This document shows, piece by piece, positions 1-7,741 of a stretch of DNA of 64,000 bases. Location of the stretch: contig NZ_CP043617.1 of NCBI RefSeq assembly GCF_009258225.1, forward strand, positions 124,001-188,000, in the 5' to 3' direction. A model generated the notes under the pieces. It did no database searches, was not told the origin of the DNA, and saw nothing but the letters and a program-made list of their open reading frames with translations. This DNA comes from Sulfurimonas lithotrophica. GTDB lineage: Bacteria > Campylobacterota > Campylobacteria > Campylobacterales > Sulfurimonadaceae. Both the position numbers and the translations under genes were made by a program. How positions within the stretch are numbered: the stretch's first letter is position 1; each line of letters begins with the position of its first letter.

Positions 1-455
1 TAAACTATCATCACACTGTGAGGTTTTTTTGCTTTTGGAGCGTTTTTTAGTGCATCGTCTATGTTTTTTACAAGTTTTTTTGACTCTTTAGCATCTAAAG
101 CCTTACCCAAAATATCTATGGACTCTTTGATTCTCTCTAGTCTTTTAAGATTTAGTTTTAATGTTTTTATATTAAAGATTTTTAGTTTGTCTAAGATGCC
201 CTCGTTGTAATTTTGCCCCACTACAAGTGTAGGTTTAAGCTCCAAAATTTTTTCTATGTTTGGATTCTCATAACTTCCTACAACGGGGAGTTTTTGAGCC
301 TCTTTAGGGTAGAGTGAATATGCACTCACACCTACGAGTTCGTTACCTTTTCCAAGTGCATATAAAATCTCGGTAATAGAAGGGCTAAGAGAGATTATTC
401 TCTCATTTGCCCACAGGTTTAGTATGAAAAAAAATGTCAAAATCAAGATTTTCAT
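1..455 (-). CDS. btuF: BtuF-like periplasmic substrate-binding protein (partial, C-terminus outside window)
   Basis: The reading frame starts at an ATG at 455 and runs open to the window edge, giving about 151 residues of the N-terminal part. A short hydrophobic signal peptide (residues 1-16) is followed by ERIISLSPSITEILYALG and LKPTLVVGQ, the characteristic opening of the helical-backbone binding proteins for cobalamin and iron chelates (BtuF/FepB class). It would bind substrate in the periplasm and hand it to an inner-membrane ABC importer. It lies 13 bp downstream of the TonB-dependent receptor gene on the same strand, so the two probably form an uptake operon. Cobalamin is the likely substrate, but heme or an iron chelate cannot be excluded. 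Confidence 0.8.
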   Translation of the reverse strand, partial: MKILILTFFFILNLWANERIISLSPSITEILYALGKGNELVGVSAYSLYPKEAQKLPVVGSYENPNIEKILELKPTLVVGQNYNEGILDKLKIFNIKTLKLNLKRLERIKESIDILGKALDAKESKKLVKNIDDALKNAPKAKKPHSVMIV

Positions 456-468
456 ACTGTTTTATCCT

Positions 469-2325
469 TTAGTATTTTGCATTTAATCCGCAGTAATAAC
501 TGCGTCCCGCAGTCGCATAGCCGTCAGCTTCTTGGTAATATCTGTCACTAATATTATCAACTTTTAGATAAAAGTCTAGATATTTGCTAAGAGTGTATCC
601 AGCAGTAAAATTTGCCAGAGTGTATTTACCTGTTTGTTTACCCTGCTCATTTGCCTGGTCGTATCTCTCACCTACATAGTTAGCATAAAGTCCTAGATGC
701 AGACTCTCATACGGGTAGTAATCTAAAGAAGCATTTGCAGTGTATTTAGGGCGTCTGATAAGTCTTTGTCCGTCTTTATTTTTTGCATTTAGGTATGTAG
801 CGTTTGAGTTAAAAATAAGATTCTCTCCAAGGTTTTGCTTGTATGCTAACTCAAGCCCTTTAAAGGTACTTTCTCCGTCCAGGTTTTTGTAAATCGCAGG
901 ATTTCCACCCCAGCCGTCTGGGTCATACCACTCTATTAAGTCTTTTATTTTTTGGTAAAAGTAAGTAAGCTCAAGACCTTTGTATCCAAGTGAAATATCA
1001 AAAGTTTTAGAGTTTTCAGGATTTAAGTCAGGGTTAACCATACCCCACGGGTTAAGTTCTTGGACAATGTTAGGGGTGTTATAACCAGTTCCAAAGTTTG
1101 AACTTAGATAAACATCTTTTTTGAAGTTGTACTTTAGTCCTAGTTTTCCCGTAGCTTTGTTGTCAAAGTTGTTGTATCTGTCGTATCTTATGCTTTGAGA
1201 AAGTATAAGACTCTCAAACTTGTTTGAGTTTGTAAGGTAGATGTAGTTGTTTTTGTTTTCTTTTTGCGTTTTAGAGTTGTCTGTCATAATATAATCAACA
1301 TCATCACTACTTGCACCAAGCCCAAAAAGTAAAAAACTATCTTTCATATATTTGTAGTTATCACTCAGTTCAATGTTTTGAATCTCGCCGTTAAATACTT
1401 TTACGTATTCAGTCCCCCACATTGCTACCGTACCTATCTCGTCTCTCTCAAACTTTGAGTTTTCATATTTGAGTTCTAGGTTGTGGTTGTCAATTTTTTG
1501 AAAATACGAAGCAGAGTAAAGCAGGTTTTTAATATCACTTCTTAGGGTATTGTCGTTTGGGTCACCGAAACTGTCATAATCTTTTAGTGCATCTACGCTT
1601 GTTACATTTAATTTAATAGCTGCATCGTTTGTTATGTTGTACTTTGCATTGAAGTTGATAGTTGTGTTTTCATATGGGTCGTCTTCATAGTTATCTACAT
1701 TTTCACCGTTTGGAGCTTGTACGCTGAATGAATCGCTTGTAATTCTGTTTGCACTTAGTTTTAACTCTAAGTCATCGTTTTTATACGAAGCGGTAGCACC
1801 GTACTTTTTAGTTTTAAAACTGCCGTATTCGATGTTTGCTCTTAAGTGTGTGCCTTTTTGTGCAGATTTTGTTATGATGTTTATAACACCCGCACTTGCA
1901 TCAGCGCCCCAGATGCCGCTTTGCGCACCTTTTATAATCTCTATTCTTTCAATATCGCTTGCCATAAGGTGAGACAAGCTAGCACCTGACGTGCTTGAAG
2001 GGTCTTGATATCTTACGCCGTCTATTAAAACAAGTGTTCTGCTATTGCTCATCCCTCTAAGCTGAACGGATGTGGTACTTCCCAGACCACCGCTGTTTAC
2101 AATGTTGATGCCGGAGATGTTACTAAGTATCTCCACTACGCTAAGAGAATGCTTTTCTTCTAACTCTTCAGAAGAGATTAGAGTTACGTTTGAAGTTACG
2201 TCTTGTATAGACTGTTCGCTTTTTGTAGCACCCGTTACTACTACATCTTTAAGCTCTACTTCACCTGCAAAAAGTGAAGTGTACATAGATGCACACACTA
2301 ATGATAGTTTTATTGTTTTTGTCAT
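469..2325 (-). CDS. btuB: TonB-dependent outer-membrane receptor, BtuB-like
   Basis: The 618-residue protein has a signal peptide (about 1-20), a TonB-box-like DVVVTGA just after it, a plug domain (about 35-155, with LVLIDGVRYQD and GVINIITK) and a beta-barrel ending in an aromatic-rich C-terminal strand. Members of this family import cobalamin or other chelates across the outer membrane using TonB energy. The size and the short plug resemble BtuB more than the large siderophore receptors, and the BtuF-like gene directly downstream supports cobalamin. A ribosome binding site (TAGGAT) precedes the ATG. The leader (2326-2525) contains a possible small ORF and short direct repeats. Substrate assignment is inference. 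Confidence 0.8.
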   Translation of the reverse strand: MTKTIKLSLVCASMYTSLFAGEVELKDVVVTGATKSEQSIQDVTSNVTLISSEELEEKHSLSVVEILSNISGINIVNSGGLGSTTSVQLRGMSNSRTLVLIDGVRYQDPSSTSGASLSHLMASDIERIEIIKGAQSGIWGADASAGVINIITKSAQKGTHLRANIEYGSFKTKKYGATASYKNDDLELKLSANRITSDSFSVQAPNGENVDNYEDDPYENTTINFNAKYNITNDAAIKLNVTSVDALKDYDSFGDPNDNTLRSDIKNLLYSASYFQKIDNHNLELKYENSKFERDEIGTVAMWGTEYVKVFNGEIQNIELSDNYKYMKDSFLLFGLGASSDDVDYIMTDNSKTQKENKNNYIYLTNSNKFESLILSQSIRYDRYNNFDNKATGKLGLKYNFKKDVYLSSNFGTGYNTPNIVQELNPWGMVNPDLNPENSKTFDISLGYKGLELTYFYQKIKDLIEWYDPDGWGGNPAIYKNLDGESTFKGLELAYKQNLGENLIFNSNATYLNAKNKDGQRLIRRPKYTANASLDYYPYESLHLGLYANYVGERYDQANEQGKQTGKYTLANFTAGYTLSKYLDFYLKVDNISDRYYQEADGYATAGRSYYCGLNAKY

Positions 2326-2701
2326 GTATTATCCTAATAAATATTAATTTTTTGTTTGTGTTTGAAAAAAAGTTATTTAGAAGGAGGGGAAGTTATTTTG
2401 ATAGTTAGCGGTTTACCGCTAAGAGTAGATACGGAAGTACTGAGTGCTGCGACTTTTTGCAATGACACGTATGCTTGAATGGCGATAAGTGAAAAGTAAT
2501 TGCGACCAAAGCCTCTTACATGCACGAGTACATCCTCTTATTTTTTTGCAATTATAACAAAAAAGATTTGAATTGAAATATTTCTTATTTTCTAACAGTA
2601 TATTCAGTTTTTCAATACTATTTGAATAGTTTAAAAAAAAAACTGAAAAATCAAAAAAAAGGAGTACAATTTCGCTCAAATTTTTACTAGGAAAATACCA
2701 A
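2326..2701. other. Intergenic region between divergent btuB and the DUF2156 gene
   Basis: This 376-bp gap is the longest stretch without a confident gene. The part from about 2400 to 2540 is clearly less AT-rich than its flanks. It holds a perfect hairpin, TAGCGGTAAACCGCTA (read on the minus strand, near 2405-2420), and an open minus-strand frame (2373-2525). The section from about 2540 to 2700 is very AT-rich with runs of A and probably holds the promoter of the plus-strand gene at 2702. I looked for a cobalamin riboswitch and could not find its conserved boxes. Confidence 0.6.
2373..2525 (-). CDS. Possible 50-codon leader ORF upstream of btuB
   Basis: On the minus strand a GTG at 2525, preceded by AAGAGGA at suitable spacing, opens a frame of 50 codons ending in TAA at 2373, 47 bp before btuB. 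The predicted product is mildly basic, with mixed hydrophobic residues (SLIAIQAYVSL, then TLSGKPLTIKI) and no signal peptide. The frame stays open through DNA that is less AT-rich than its surroundings, which is unusual here, but other reading frames and a structured RNA remain possible. I do not recognise the product. It could be a regulatory leader peptide, a small gene, or the remnant of a decayed gene. Confidence 0.3.
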   Translation of the reverse strand: MHVRGFGRNYFSLIAIQAYVSLQKVAALSTSVSTLSGKPLTIKITSPPSK

Positions 2702-3682
2702 ATGGCAAACCTAACTATAGGTAAAAAAACTCTCAAACCATTCACAATGGATGTCAAACCAATTCTTGAAAAATATCTTACAAAAATTAATGTAGATATT
2801 AGTGATTATACTTTTGCCGCTAACTATATTTGGCTGGCAAACAGTAGCGGTTTTTATACAATATCAAATAAATGTTTTTGCTTGTTTGTAATGAATGGTG
2901 GTGAACTTACAATGTTACTTCCACCTATTGGAAAACAAAAAAATGTTATTCATGCGATGGAATTATGTTTTAAAATTATGAATAAAAACAATAGCTCAAA
3001 ATATTATGCCCGAATTGATTATGTTTATGGTTCAATTATTGAGCAATTTGTGCAATCAGTAGATGAAGCAGAAACAATGTTTCAGATGCTGGAAAACTAT
3101 GTTGTAGAAAAGAAACTTGTAGATTATGTATATAAAGCTGATTCGTTGATTGAGTTGCGTGGAAACAGTTACCATACAAAACGTACAGAGATAAATAAAT
3201 TTATAAAATCATACCCGAATTATCGTATAGAGACACTTGAACATGTAAAACATTTTGATGATATTATTGCACTTTTTAATAAATGGGTATCTGACCGTGT
3301 TAAATATATGCCTCACGAAGAAGCCGAAGTTTTTTTAGAAGGGATACATCAAGAACGCCATGCCATCAAAAAGATGCTAAAACATTATCAAGAGCTTGAT
3401 TTAATCGGTCTTGTAATTTATATAGATAATCAGTTAAAAGGATTTACTGCTGGAGAGAGAATCAATGGTGATACAGCATGTGTAATTATTGAAAAAACTG
3501 ACTTTGAAGTGCTTGGATGTGCTCAGTTTATTTTTAGAGAGTTTTCAAAACTATTGCAAACACACTACGGTGTAATGTACATTAATGTTGGTGATGATAT
3601 GGGCTTTGAGAACCTAAAAAAAGTTAAAATGTCATATAGACCGTTTAAACTTATTCCAAAATATACAATTTATCAAAAATGA
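2702..3682 (+). CDS. DUF2156 / phosphatidylglycerol lysyltransferase-like GNAT-fold protein
   Basis: The 326-residue soluble protein resembles the C-terminal catalytic domain of phosphatidylglycerol lysyltransferases (DUF2156, two tandem GNAT folds). Visible family features are the N-terminal FAANYIWLANSSGFYTIS region, the central TKRTEINKF segment and a C-terminal GVMYINVGDDMGFENLKKVKMSYRP stretch, which is typical of the second GNAT fold. No membrane helices are present, so it is not a full flippase-synthase (MprF). The ATG follows AGGAAAATACCA. The stop overlaps the ATG of the next acetyltransferase by 4 bp, so the two are translationally coupled. The substrate is unknown; aminoacyl transfer is inferred from the family. 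Confidence 0.75.
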   Translation: MANLTIGKKTLKPFTMDVKPILEKYLTKINVDISDYTFAANYIWLANSSGFYTISNKCFCLFVMNGGELTMLLPPIGKQKNVIHAMELCFKIMNKNNSSKYYARIDYVYGSIIEQFVQSVDEAETMFQMLENYVVEKKLVDYVYKADSLIELRGNSYHTKRTEINKFIKSYPNYRIETLEHVKHFDDIIALFNKWVSDRVKYMPHEEAEVFLEGIHQERHAIKKMLKHYQELDLIGLVIYIDNQLKGFTAGERINGDTACVIIEKTDFEVLGCAQFIFREFSKLLQTHYGVMYINVGDDMGFENLKKVKMSYRPFKLIPKYTIYQK

Positions 3683-4122
3683 TTATAAAAAAGGCTCAAA
3701 AAACTGATGTGAAAGCATTAGTGAAATTGGAAAACGAAACTTTTAGCGATGCTAACTTTCCATTATCTAGGGAGTCGTTTTATTATCATATTAAAAGAAA
3801 CTTGTTGTTAGTTGTTTATGATGACAAGTTTGAACTTTTAGGTTATGCACTTGCTTTGATACATAGAAAAAAAGCTAAACTTTATTCCTTATGTATTCAA
3901 AAATCATATAGAGGCAGCGGAATAGCTAAGAAGTTAATGGAACAGTTATTTTATAGTCTTAATCAATTAAATTTTAAGATAATAATTCTGGAAGTTCGTC
4001 AAGACAACTATGGAGCAATCAATTTTTATAAAAAACTTGGTTTTAAACAACTTGCCATTAGCTTATCGTTTTATAAAGATGGTTCTAATGCATTAATTAT
4101 GGAAAGAAAGATTGTCAACTAG
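3679..4122 (+). CDS. GNAT-family N-acetyltransferase (RimI-like)
   Basis: The 147-residue protein has the GNAT acetyl-CoA signature: a beta strand LYSLCIQKSYRGSGIAKKLME (about residues 71-91, with the R/Q-x-x-G-x-G/A loop) and then EVRQDNYGAINFYKKLGF near residue 115-132. Such enzymes acetylate protein N-termini or small molecules; RimI-type activity is only one option. It overlaps the upstream DUF2156 gene by ATGA and probably shares its transcript. The gene converges with glsA, leaving 36 bp between the stops. Confidence 0.8.
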   Translation: MIIKKAQKTDVKALVKLENETFSDANFPLSRESFYYHIKRNLLLVVYDDKFELLGYALALIHRKKAKLYSLCIQKSYRGSGIAKKLMEQLFYSLNQLNFKIIILEVRQDNYGAINFYKKLGFKQLAISLSFYKDGSNALIMERKIVN

Positions 4123-4158
4123 ATACAATATTAGTCTTTTAAATTTTATGATGTGAAC

Positions 4159-5094
4159 CTAAAAGATAGACAAACCTGTTTTTTTAGCAAATATTTCCAA
4201 AGCTTTAGTACCGCAAAGAGAATTACCCCAGCTATTAAGTCTAGGGCTAAAGACAGCTATTGACATAACTTTTGGCACTATTGCTACAATTCCTCCGCCA
4301 ACACCGCTTTTCCCAGGTAATCCTACATAAAATGCAAACTCCCCACTTGCATCGTAATGCCCACATGTTAACATCAATGCATTTATTCTTTTTGCTTGTT
4401 CATGTGTGACATACTCTTTACCATTTATAGGATCAATCCCATGATTTGCAAGGAATAACATCGATCTTGACAACTCTTTTGTTGACATCTCTATCGAACA
4501 GTGTTTAAAGTAGGTTTTAACCACATCTTCAACTAAATTGTCTATATTATTATAACTCTTCATTAAATTTGCAAGTGCCAGATTTCTATGCCCGTGTTGA
4601 TACTCTGAAAACCAAACATTTCTATCAAAACCTATGGTCTCGTTATCGGATGTTTCTTGAATAAAAGATAATGTGTCATTAAAACATTTATCTATGTTTT
4701 TAAAATAGCTTAATAATGCATCAGTGACTACAATTGCACCAGCGTTAATAAAAGGATTTCTTGGAATTCCTTTTTCATATTCTAGTTGCACCAAAGAGTT
4801 AAATGGATTTCCAGACGGTTCTTTTCCAACCCTTTTATAAAGTTTTGTTCCAAATAGTTGCAATGCTTTTGTAAAAGTATATACCTTAGATATACTTTGA
4901 ATAGAAAACTTTTCATCGCAAACACCGACATGATACTGCTTACCATTAAAAAGTGTTATACTCATTGCAAACTGTTCCGGATTTACTTTTGCTAGAGCCG
5001 GGATATAGTCTGCAACCTTTCCATCTTGGAAATAAGGTATTGTTTCATCATAAACTTCATTAAGTATCTGTTGATAATTAAACTCGTTCAACAT
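4159..5094 (-). CDS. glsA: Glutaminase (glutamine to glutamate plus ammonia)
   Basis: The 311-residue protein is a full-length bacterial glutaminase of the serine-beta-lactamase-like fold. The catalytic S-x-x-K motif is visible as Ser67-Ile-Ser-Lys70, and the conserved NPFINAGAI, NLALANLMKSY and GLPGKSGVGGGI segments follow in the usual order. It hydrolyses L-glutamine in the cytoplasm, supplying glutamate and buffering acid with ammonia. It is transcribed alone and divergent from the NFACT gene at 5285; the 190-bp gap between them contains a perfect 30-bp palindrome (5210-5239). Confidence 0.95.
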   Translation of the reverse strand: MLNEFNYQQILNEVYDETIPYFQDGKVADYIPALAKVNPEQFAMSITLFNGKQYHVGVCDEKFSIQSISKVYTFTKALQLFGTKLYKRVGKEPSGNPFNSLVQLEYEKGIPRNPFINAGAIVVTDALLSYFKNIDKCFNDTLSFIQETSDNETIGFDRNVWFSEYQHGHRNLALANLMKSYNNIDNLVEDVVKTYFKHCSIEMSTKELSRSMLFLANHGIDPINGKEYVTHEQAKRINALMLTCGHYDASGEFAFYVGLPGKSGVGGGIVAIVPKVMSIAVFSPRLNSWGNSLCGTKALEIFAKKTGLSIF

Positions 5095-5209
5095 TTAATT
5101 AAACCCTTTTTTTATTAATTATACTTTTAAATATATTGATATGTTTTTGCAATATTCTTAGTATAAAATTATATCAGGTTTAATTGAAAACATCATCGAT
5201 AAATAGATG

Positions 5210-5239
5210 AAAAATAGTTAAGAATTCTTAACTATTTTT
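5210..5239. repeat. Perfect 30-bp palindrome in the glsA/NFACT divergent promoter region
   Basis: The sequence reads AAAAATAGTTAAGAA followed immediately by its exact reverse complement, centred on GAATTC. It has no loop and sits between two divergent genes, where a terminator is not needed for either gene. It may be an operator for a dimeric regulator, a cruciform, or the terminator of an unrecognised short transcript. Confidence 0.75.
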
Positions 5240-5272
5240 AAACCCATTGTGTAATTAGAAGTTTGAGTTAGA

Positions 5273-5278
5273 TATAAT
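5273..5278 (+). promoter_or_regulatory. TATAAT -10 box just ahead of the NFACT gene
   Basis: TATAAT ends six bases before the ATG at 5285, which would place the transcription start at or next to the start codon. No Shine-Dalgarno sequence is present, so the mRNA may be leaderless. Confidence 0.55.
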
Positions 5279-5284
5279 CTCTTT

Positions 5285-6610
5285 ATGAAACTATCGCACT
5301 TAAAACAAATAAAAGACTATCTTAACAATTTTAAAAAAATATCGGCTATCTATAGAGTAAGCGACACAATCATAAAAGTGGTGTTTGATAAAGACGATGA
5401 GGTGTATTTTAATATGCAACGCTCAAATTCCTCAATATTCAGATGCCCATCTTACGCAAGAAGCAAGGTATATAATGCACCTTTTGACGTTGTACTTGCA
5501 AAAAGATTTATAAGAGCGAACATTCAAGATATAGAACTTATAAACAATGACAAAATCATCCGTTTTAAAACTACGATCGCATCTGCATATAAAGAGGAAG
5601 TTACATATCTGCAGTTTGAATTTACCGGAAAATATACAAACGTAATCATCCTAGATGCAGATATGGTAGTCATAGAGGCACTTCGTCATATAGATTTGTA
5701 CAGTTCATTTCGTGAAGTTAGAGTAGGGCAAAAGCTTTTAGACGTGCCTCAGGCTCCTTTTGAAGCAAAAGAGTATCCGCTTGATGATGTCGAGGCTTTT
5801 TTATATGAGGTGTATGAAAAAGAGCAGTCTCATAAATTATCAAGTCTGAAAAAACAGAAAGTCTCACTTTTAGAGAAAAAGTTGAAAAAACTCAAAAAAT
5901 TGTACAGAAACCTTGATGATGAAGAAAGCCTAAAAGAAGAAGTCAAAAAGTTTAATCATTATGGAAATTTGGTGCTTTCAAATATGCATAGTATTAAACC
6001 GTATGCTAAAACTTTGGAGCTTCAAGATTATGACGGCTCAGTTATAAATGTAGATTTAGACAAAGAGTTTCCAAGTGCATCTAAGATAAGTGATTATTTT
6101 TTTACAAAGAGTAAAAAAGCAAAACAAAAAGCTTCAAATCTACACATACAAAAAGCATCACTAGAGTCAAAAATAAAACATACCGAACTTTTTATACATA
6201 CTGTAAATGAAGCAAAAGAGAGCTCAAAGATTGAACTGCTTTTTCCAAAACAACTTAAAACAAAAAAAATAAAAGAGGATGATTCTATAGAAACCTTTTA
6301 TATTGAGGGTTATAAAATCCAACTAGGCAAGAATGAGAGAGGCAATATTACCTTGCTAGGAAAGGCAAGAGCGAGGGATATTTGGCTGCATCTAAGAGAT
6401 GCACCATCAACTCATGTTATAGTAACAACCGATAAGCAAAATGTTCCTATGGGCATCATTGAGAGTGCCGCGAGGTTGTGTGTTGATTTTACCACTACTT
6501 CAAAAGATCGCTATTTGGTCGATTATACTCCTAGACGAGAAGTTACCATACAGAGTGGTGCCAATGTTTTGTACAACAAATACAAGACAATAGAGGTAGA
6601 TACTAGGTAA
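5285..6610 (+). CDS. NFACT / fibronectin-binding-like (FbpA, RqcH-related) protein
   Basis: The 441-residue protein has an NFACT-N-like N-terminal domain, a central coiled coil rich in Lys and Leu (about residues 185-310), and a C-terminal NFACT-R domain with GKNERGNITLLGKARARD then IWLHLRDAPSTHVIV (about 350-385). Related proteins either bind ribosomes stalled in quality control (RqcH) or are reported as fibronectin-binding. It is shorter than RqcH (about 570 aa), and the usual PGSH element reads APSTH, so alanine-tail activity is uncertain. The C. jejuni homologue (Cj1349c) also lies in front of a small protein, cdsA and dxr. The ATG lies directly after a -10 box. Confidence 0.8.
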   Translation: MKLSHLKQIKDYLNNFKKISAIYRVSDTIIKVVFDKDDEVYFNMQRSNSSIFRCPSYARSKVYNAPFDVVLAKRFIRANIQDIELINNDKIIRFKTTIASAYKEEVTYLQFEFTGKYTNVIILDADMVVIEALRHIDLYSSFREVRVGQKLLDVPQAPFEAKEYPLDDVEAFLYEVYEKEQSHKLSSLKKQKVSLLEKKLKKLKKLYRNLDDEESLKEEVKKFNHYGNLVLSNMHSIKPYAKTLELQDYDGSVINVDLDKEFPSASKISDYFFTKSKKAKQKASNLHIQKASLESKIKHTELFIHTVNEAKESSKIELLFPKQLKTKKIKEDDSIETFYIEGYKIQLGKNERGNITLLGKARARDIWLHLRDAPSTHVIVTTDKQNVPMGIIESAARLCVDFTTTSKDRYLVDYTPRREVTIQSGANVLYNKYKTIEVDTR

Positions 6611-6629
6611 AGTTAAGGAGGCTACTACC

Positions 6630-6944
6630 ATGGCTATTGGACCGATAGGAAATGCAATCTTTGTTAACCAACAAACTGCAGCTGCATCTAATGTTCAAAA
6701 TGCACATAACAATCGTGTAGAATTCCAAAACATGGTAGCTCAAACTTTAGCTAACGAAAAAGAAAAAGAAGTTGTAGAGGTTCGTCCGACAGAAGAAAAT
6801 CACGAGGTAGATCCAGACCGTGAACATCAACGTCAAGAGGCTGATGAAGAGACAAAAAGAAGTGAGCATCAGGAAAAAGATGAGGACGAAGAAAAAAAAT
6901 CTGAGAAAGAATTTCCGATACATAAGCTAGATATTAAAGTCTAA
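6630..6944 (+). CDS. Small highly charged conserved protein between the NFACT gene and cdsA
   Basis: The 104-residue protein opens with a short hydrophobic stretch (MAIGPIGNAIFVNQQ), has a central helix rich in Gln and Asn, and then a long Glu/Lys/Asp/Arg-rich, probably disordered or coiled-coil segment (about residues 45-95). There is no signal peptide or membrane helix. A strong AAGGAGG lies in front of the ATG. I do not recognise a functional domain. Its position matches a small uncharacterised protein (Cj1348c) in C. jejuni, so the gene order appears conserved; whether the two sequences are homologous was not tested. Confidence 0.75.
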   Translation: MAIGPIGNAIFVNQQTAAASNVQNAHNNRVEFQNMVAQTLANEKEKEVVEVRPTEENHEVDPDREHQRQEADEETKRSEHQEKDEDEEKKSEKEFPIHKLDIKV

Positions 6945-6987
6945 CTTGCTATACTTGCATCTAGTTTTATAATTTATAGGATTTTTA

Positions 6988-7740
6988 ATGGCTATTTTTA
7001 GCGATAGAGAAAGAGTAGTAACGGGTTTAGCACTCTTAGCTGCCGTAATCATAATAGGTCTAATAGATAATTTTTTCGTAATGTGGGCTGTTTTTGGAGC
7101 GATTTATCTACTAGCTTTTAGTGAAGCTCAAAAACTATACGGCGCTGTAGATAATAGCGTGTTCAAGTTTGCGATGGGGTTATGGCTTTTAGCTTTGATT
7201 TATCCTTACGGTGACGATCTTTTTGTATTAGCCGGTATTTTTTATGCATCTGCCGTTGCTTACAACCCTAAGCTTGAGTGGAAAAACTTCTTACCTTTTA
7301 TATATCCGACAGCCGGTATGCTTTTTATATTTACAATGTATCAAGAGTATGGAATGATGAGTATGGCATGGCTTTTAATAGTCGTAGCTATGACTGATGT
7401 GGGAGCTTACGGAGTGGGTAAAAGCATCGGTAAAACAAAGTTTTGCCAAACAAGCCCGAATAAAACCATAGAAGGAGTTGCAGGAGGTATAGCCGTTGCA
7501 ACTTTAAGTGGTATGTTTGTGGGTCTTTATGTTGTCGATATGTTTACCGCTTTTGTAATCTCTATAGCTGTTTCAGCTGCATCTATATTTGGTGATTTAT
7601 ATGAAAGCTCACTTAAACGTGAAGCGGGTGTTAAAGACAGCGGAGATATTTTACCGGGTCATGGCGGTATATTAGACAGGATAGACGGTTATCTTTTTGG
7701 TGCGGTAATTATGCTTGTTCTTTTAAGAGGTCTTGTGTAG
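6988..7740 (+). CDS. cdsA: Phosphatidate cytidylyltransferase
   Basis: The 250-residue polytopic membrane protein has about seven hydrophobic segments. Near the C-terminus it carries the CdsA signature, a SSLKREAGVKDSGDILPGHGG run followed by ILDRIDG (about residues 207-235). It makes CDP-diacylglycerol from phosphatidate and CTP, the precursor of membrane phospholipids. It belongs to the run NFACT, small protein, cdsA, dxr, 41-aa protein, tsaD. The AGGATTTTTA before the ATG is an acceptable ribosome binding site. The dxr start follows or overlaps its stop codon. Confidence 0.95.
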   Translation: MAIFSDRERVVTGLALLAAVIIIGLIDNFFVMWAVFGAIYLLAFSEAQKLYGAVDNSVFKFAMGLWLLALIYPYGDDLFVLAGIFYASAVAYNPKLEWKNFLPFIYPTAGMLFIFTMYQEYGMMSMAWLLIVVAMTDVGAYGVGKSIGKTKFCQTSPNKTIEGVAGGIAVATLSGMFVGLYVVDMFTAFVISIAVSAASIFGDLYESSLKREAGVKDSGDILPGHGGILDRIDGYLFGAVIMLVLLRGLV

Positions 7741-7741
7741 T

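Noticed and set aside
2326-2600. Cobalamin riboswitch upstream of btuB
   Set aside because: The conserved B12 box and the other core segments could not be found on the minus strand. The region holds a small hairpin and an open frame instead.
2419-2757. Minus-strand 112-codon ORF overlapping the start of the DUF2156 gene
   Set aside because: It starts inside a well-supported gene on the other strand, crosses the promoter region and shows low-complexity composition.
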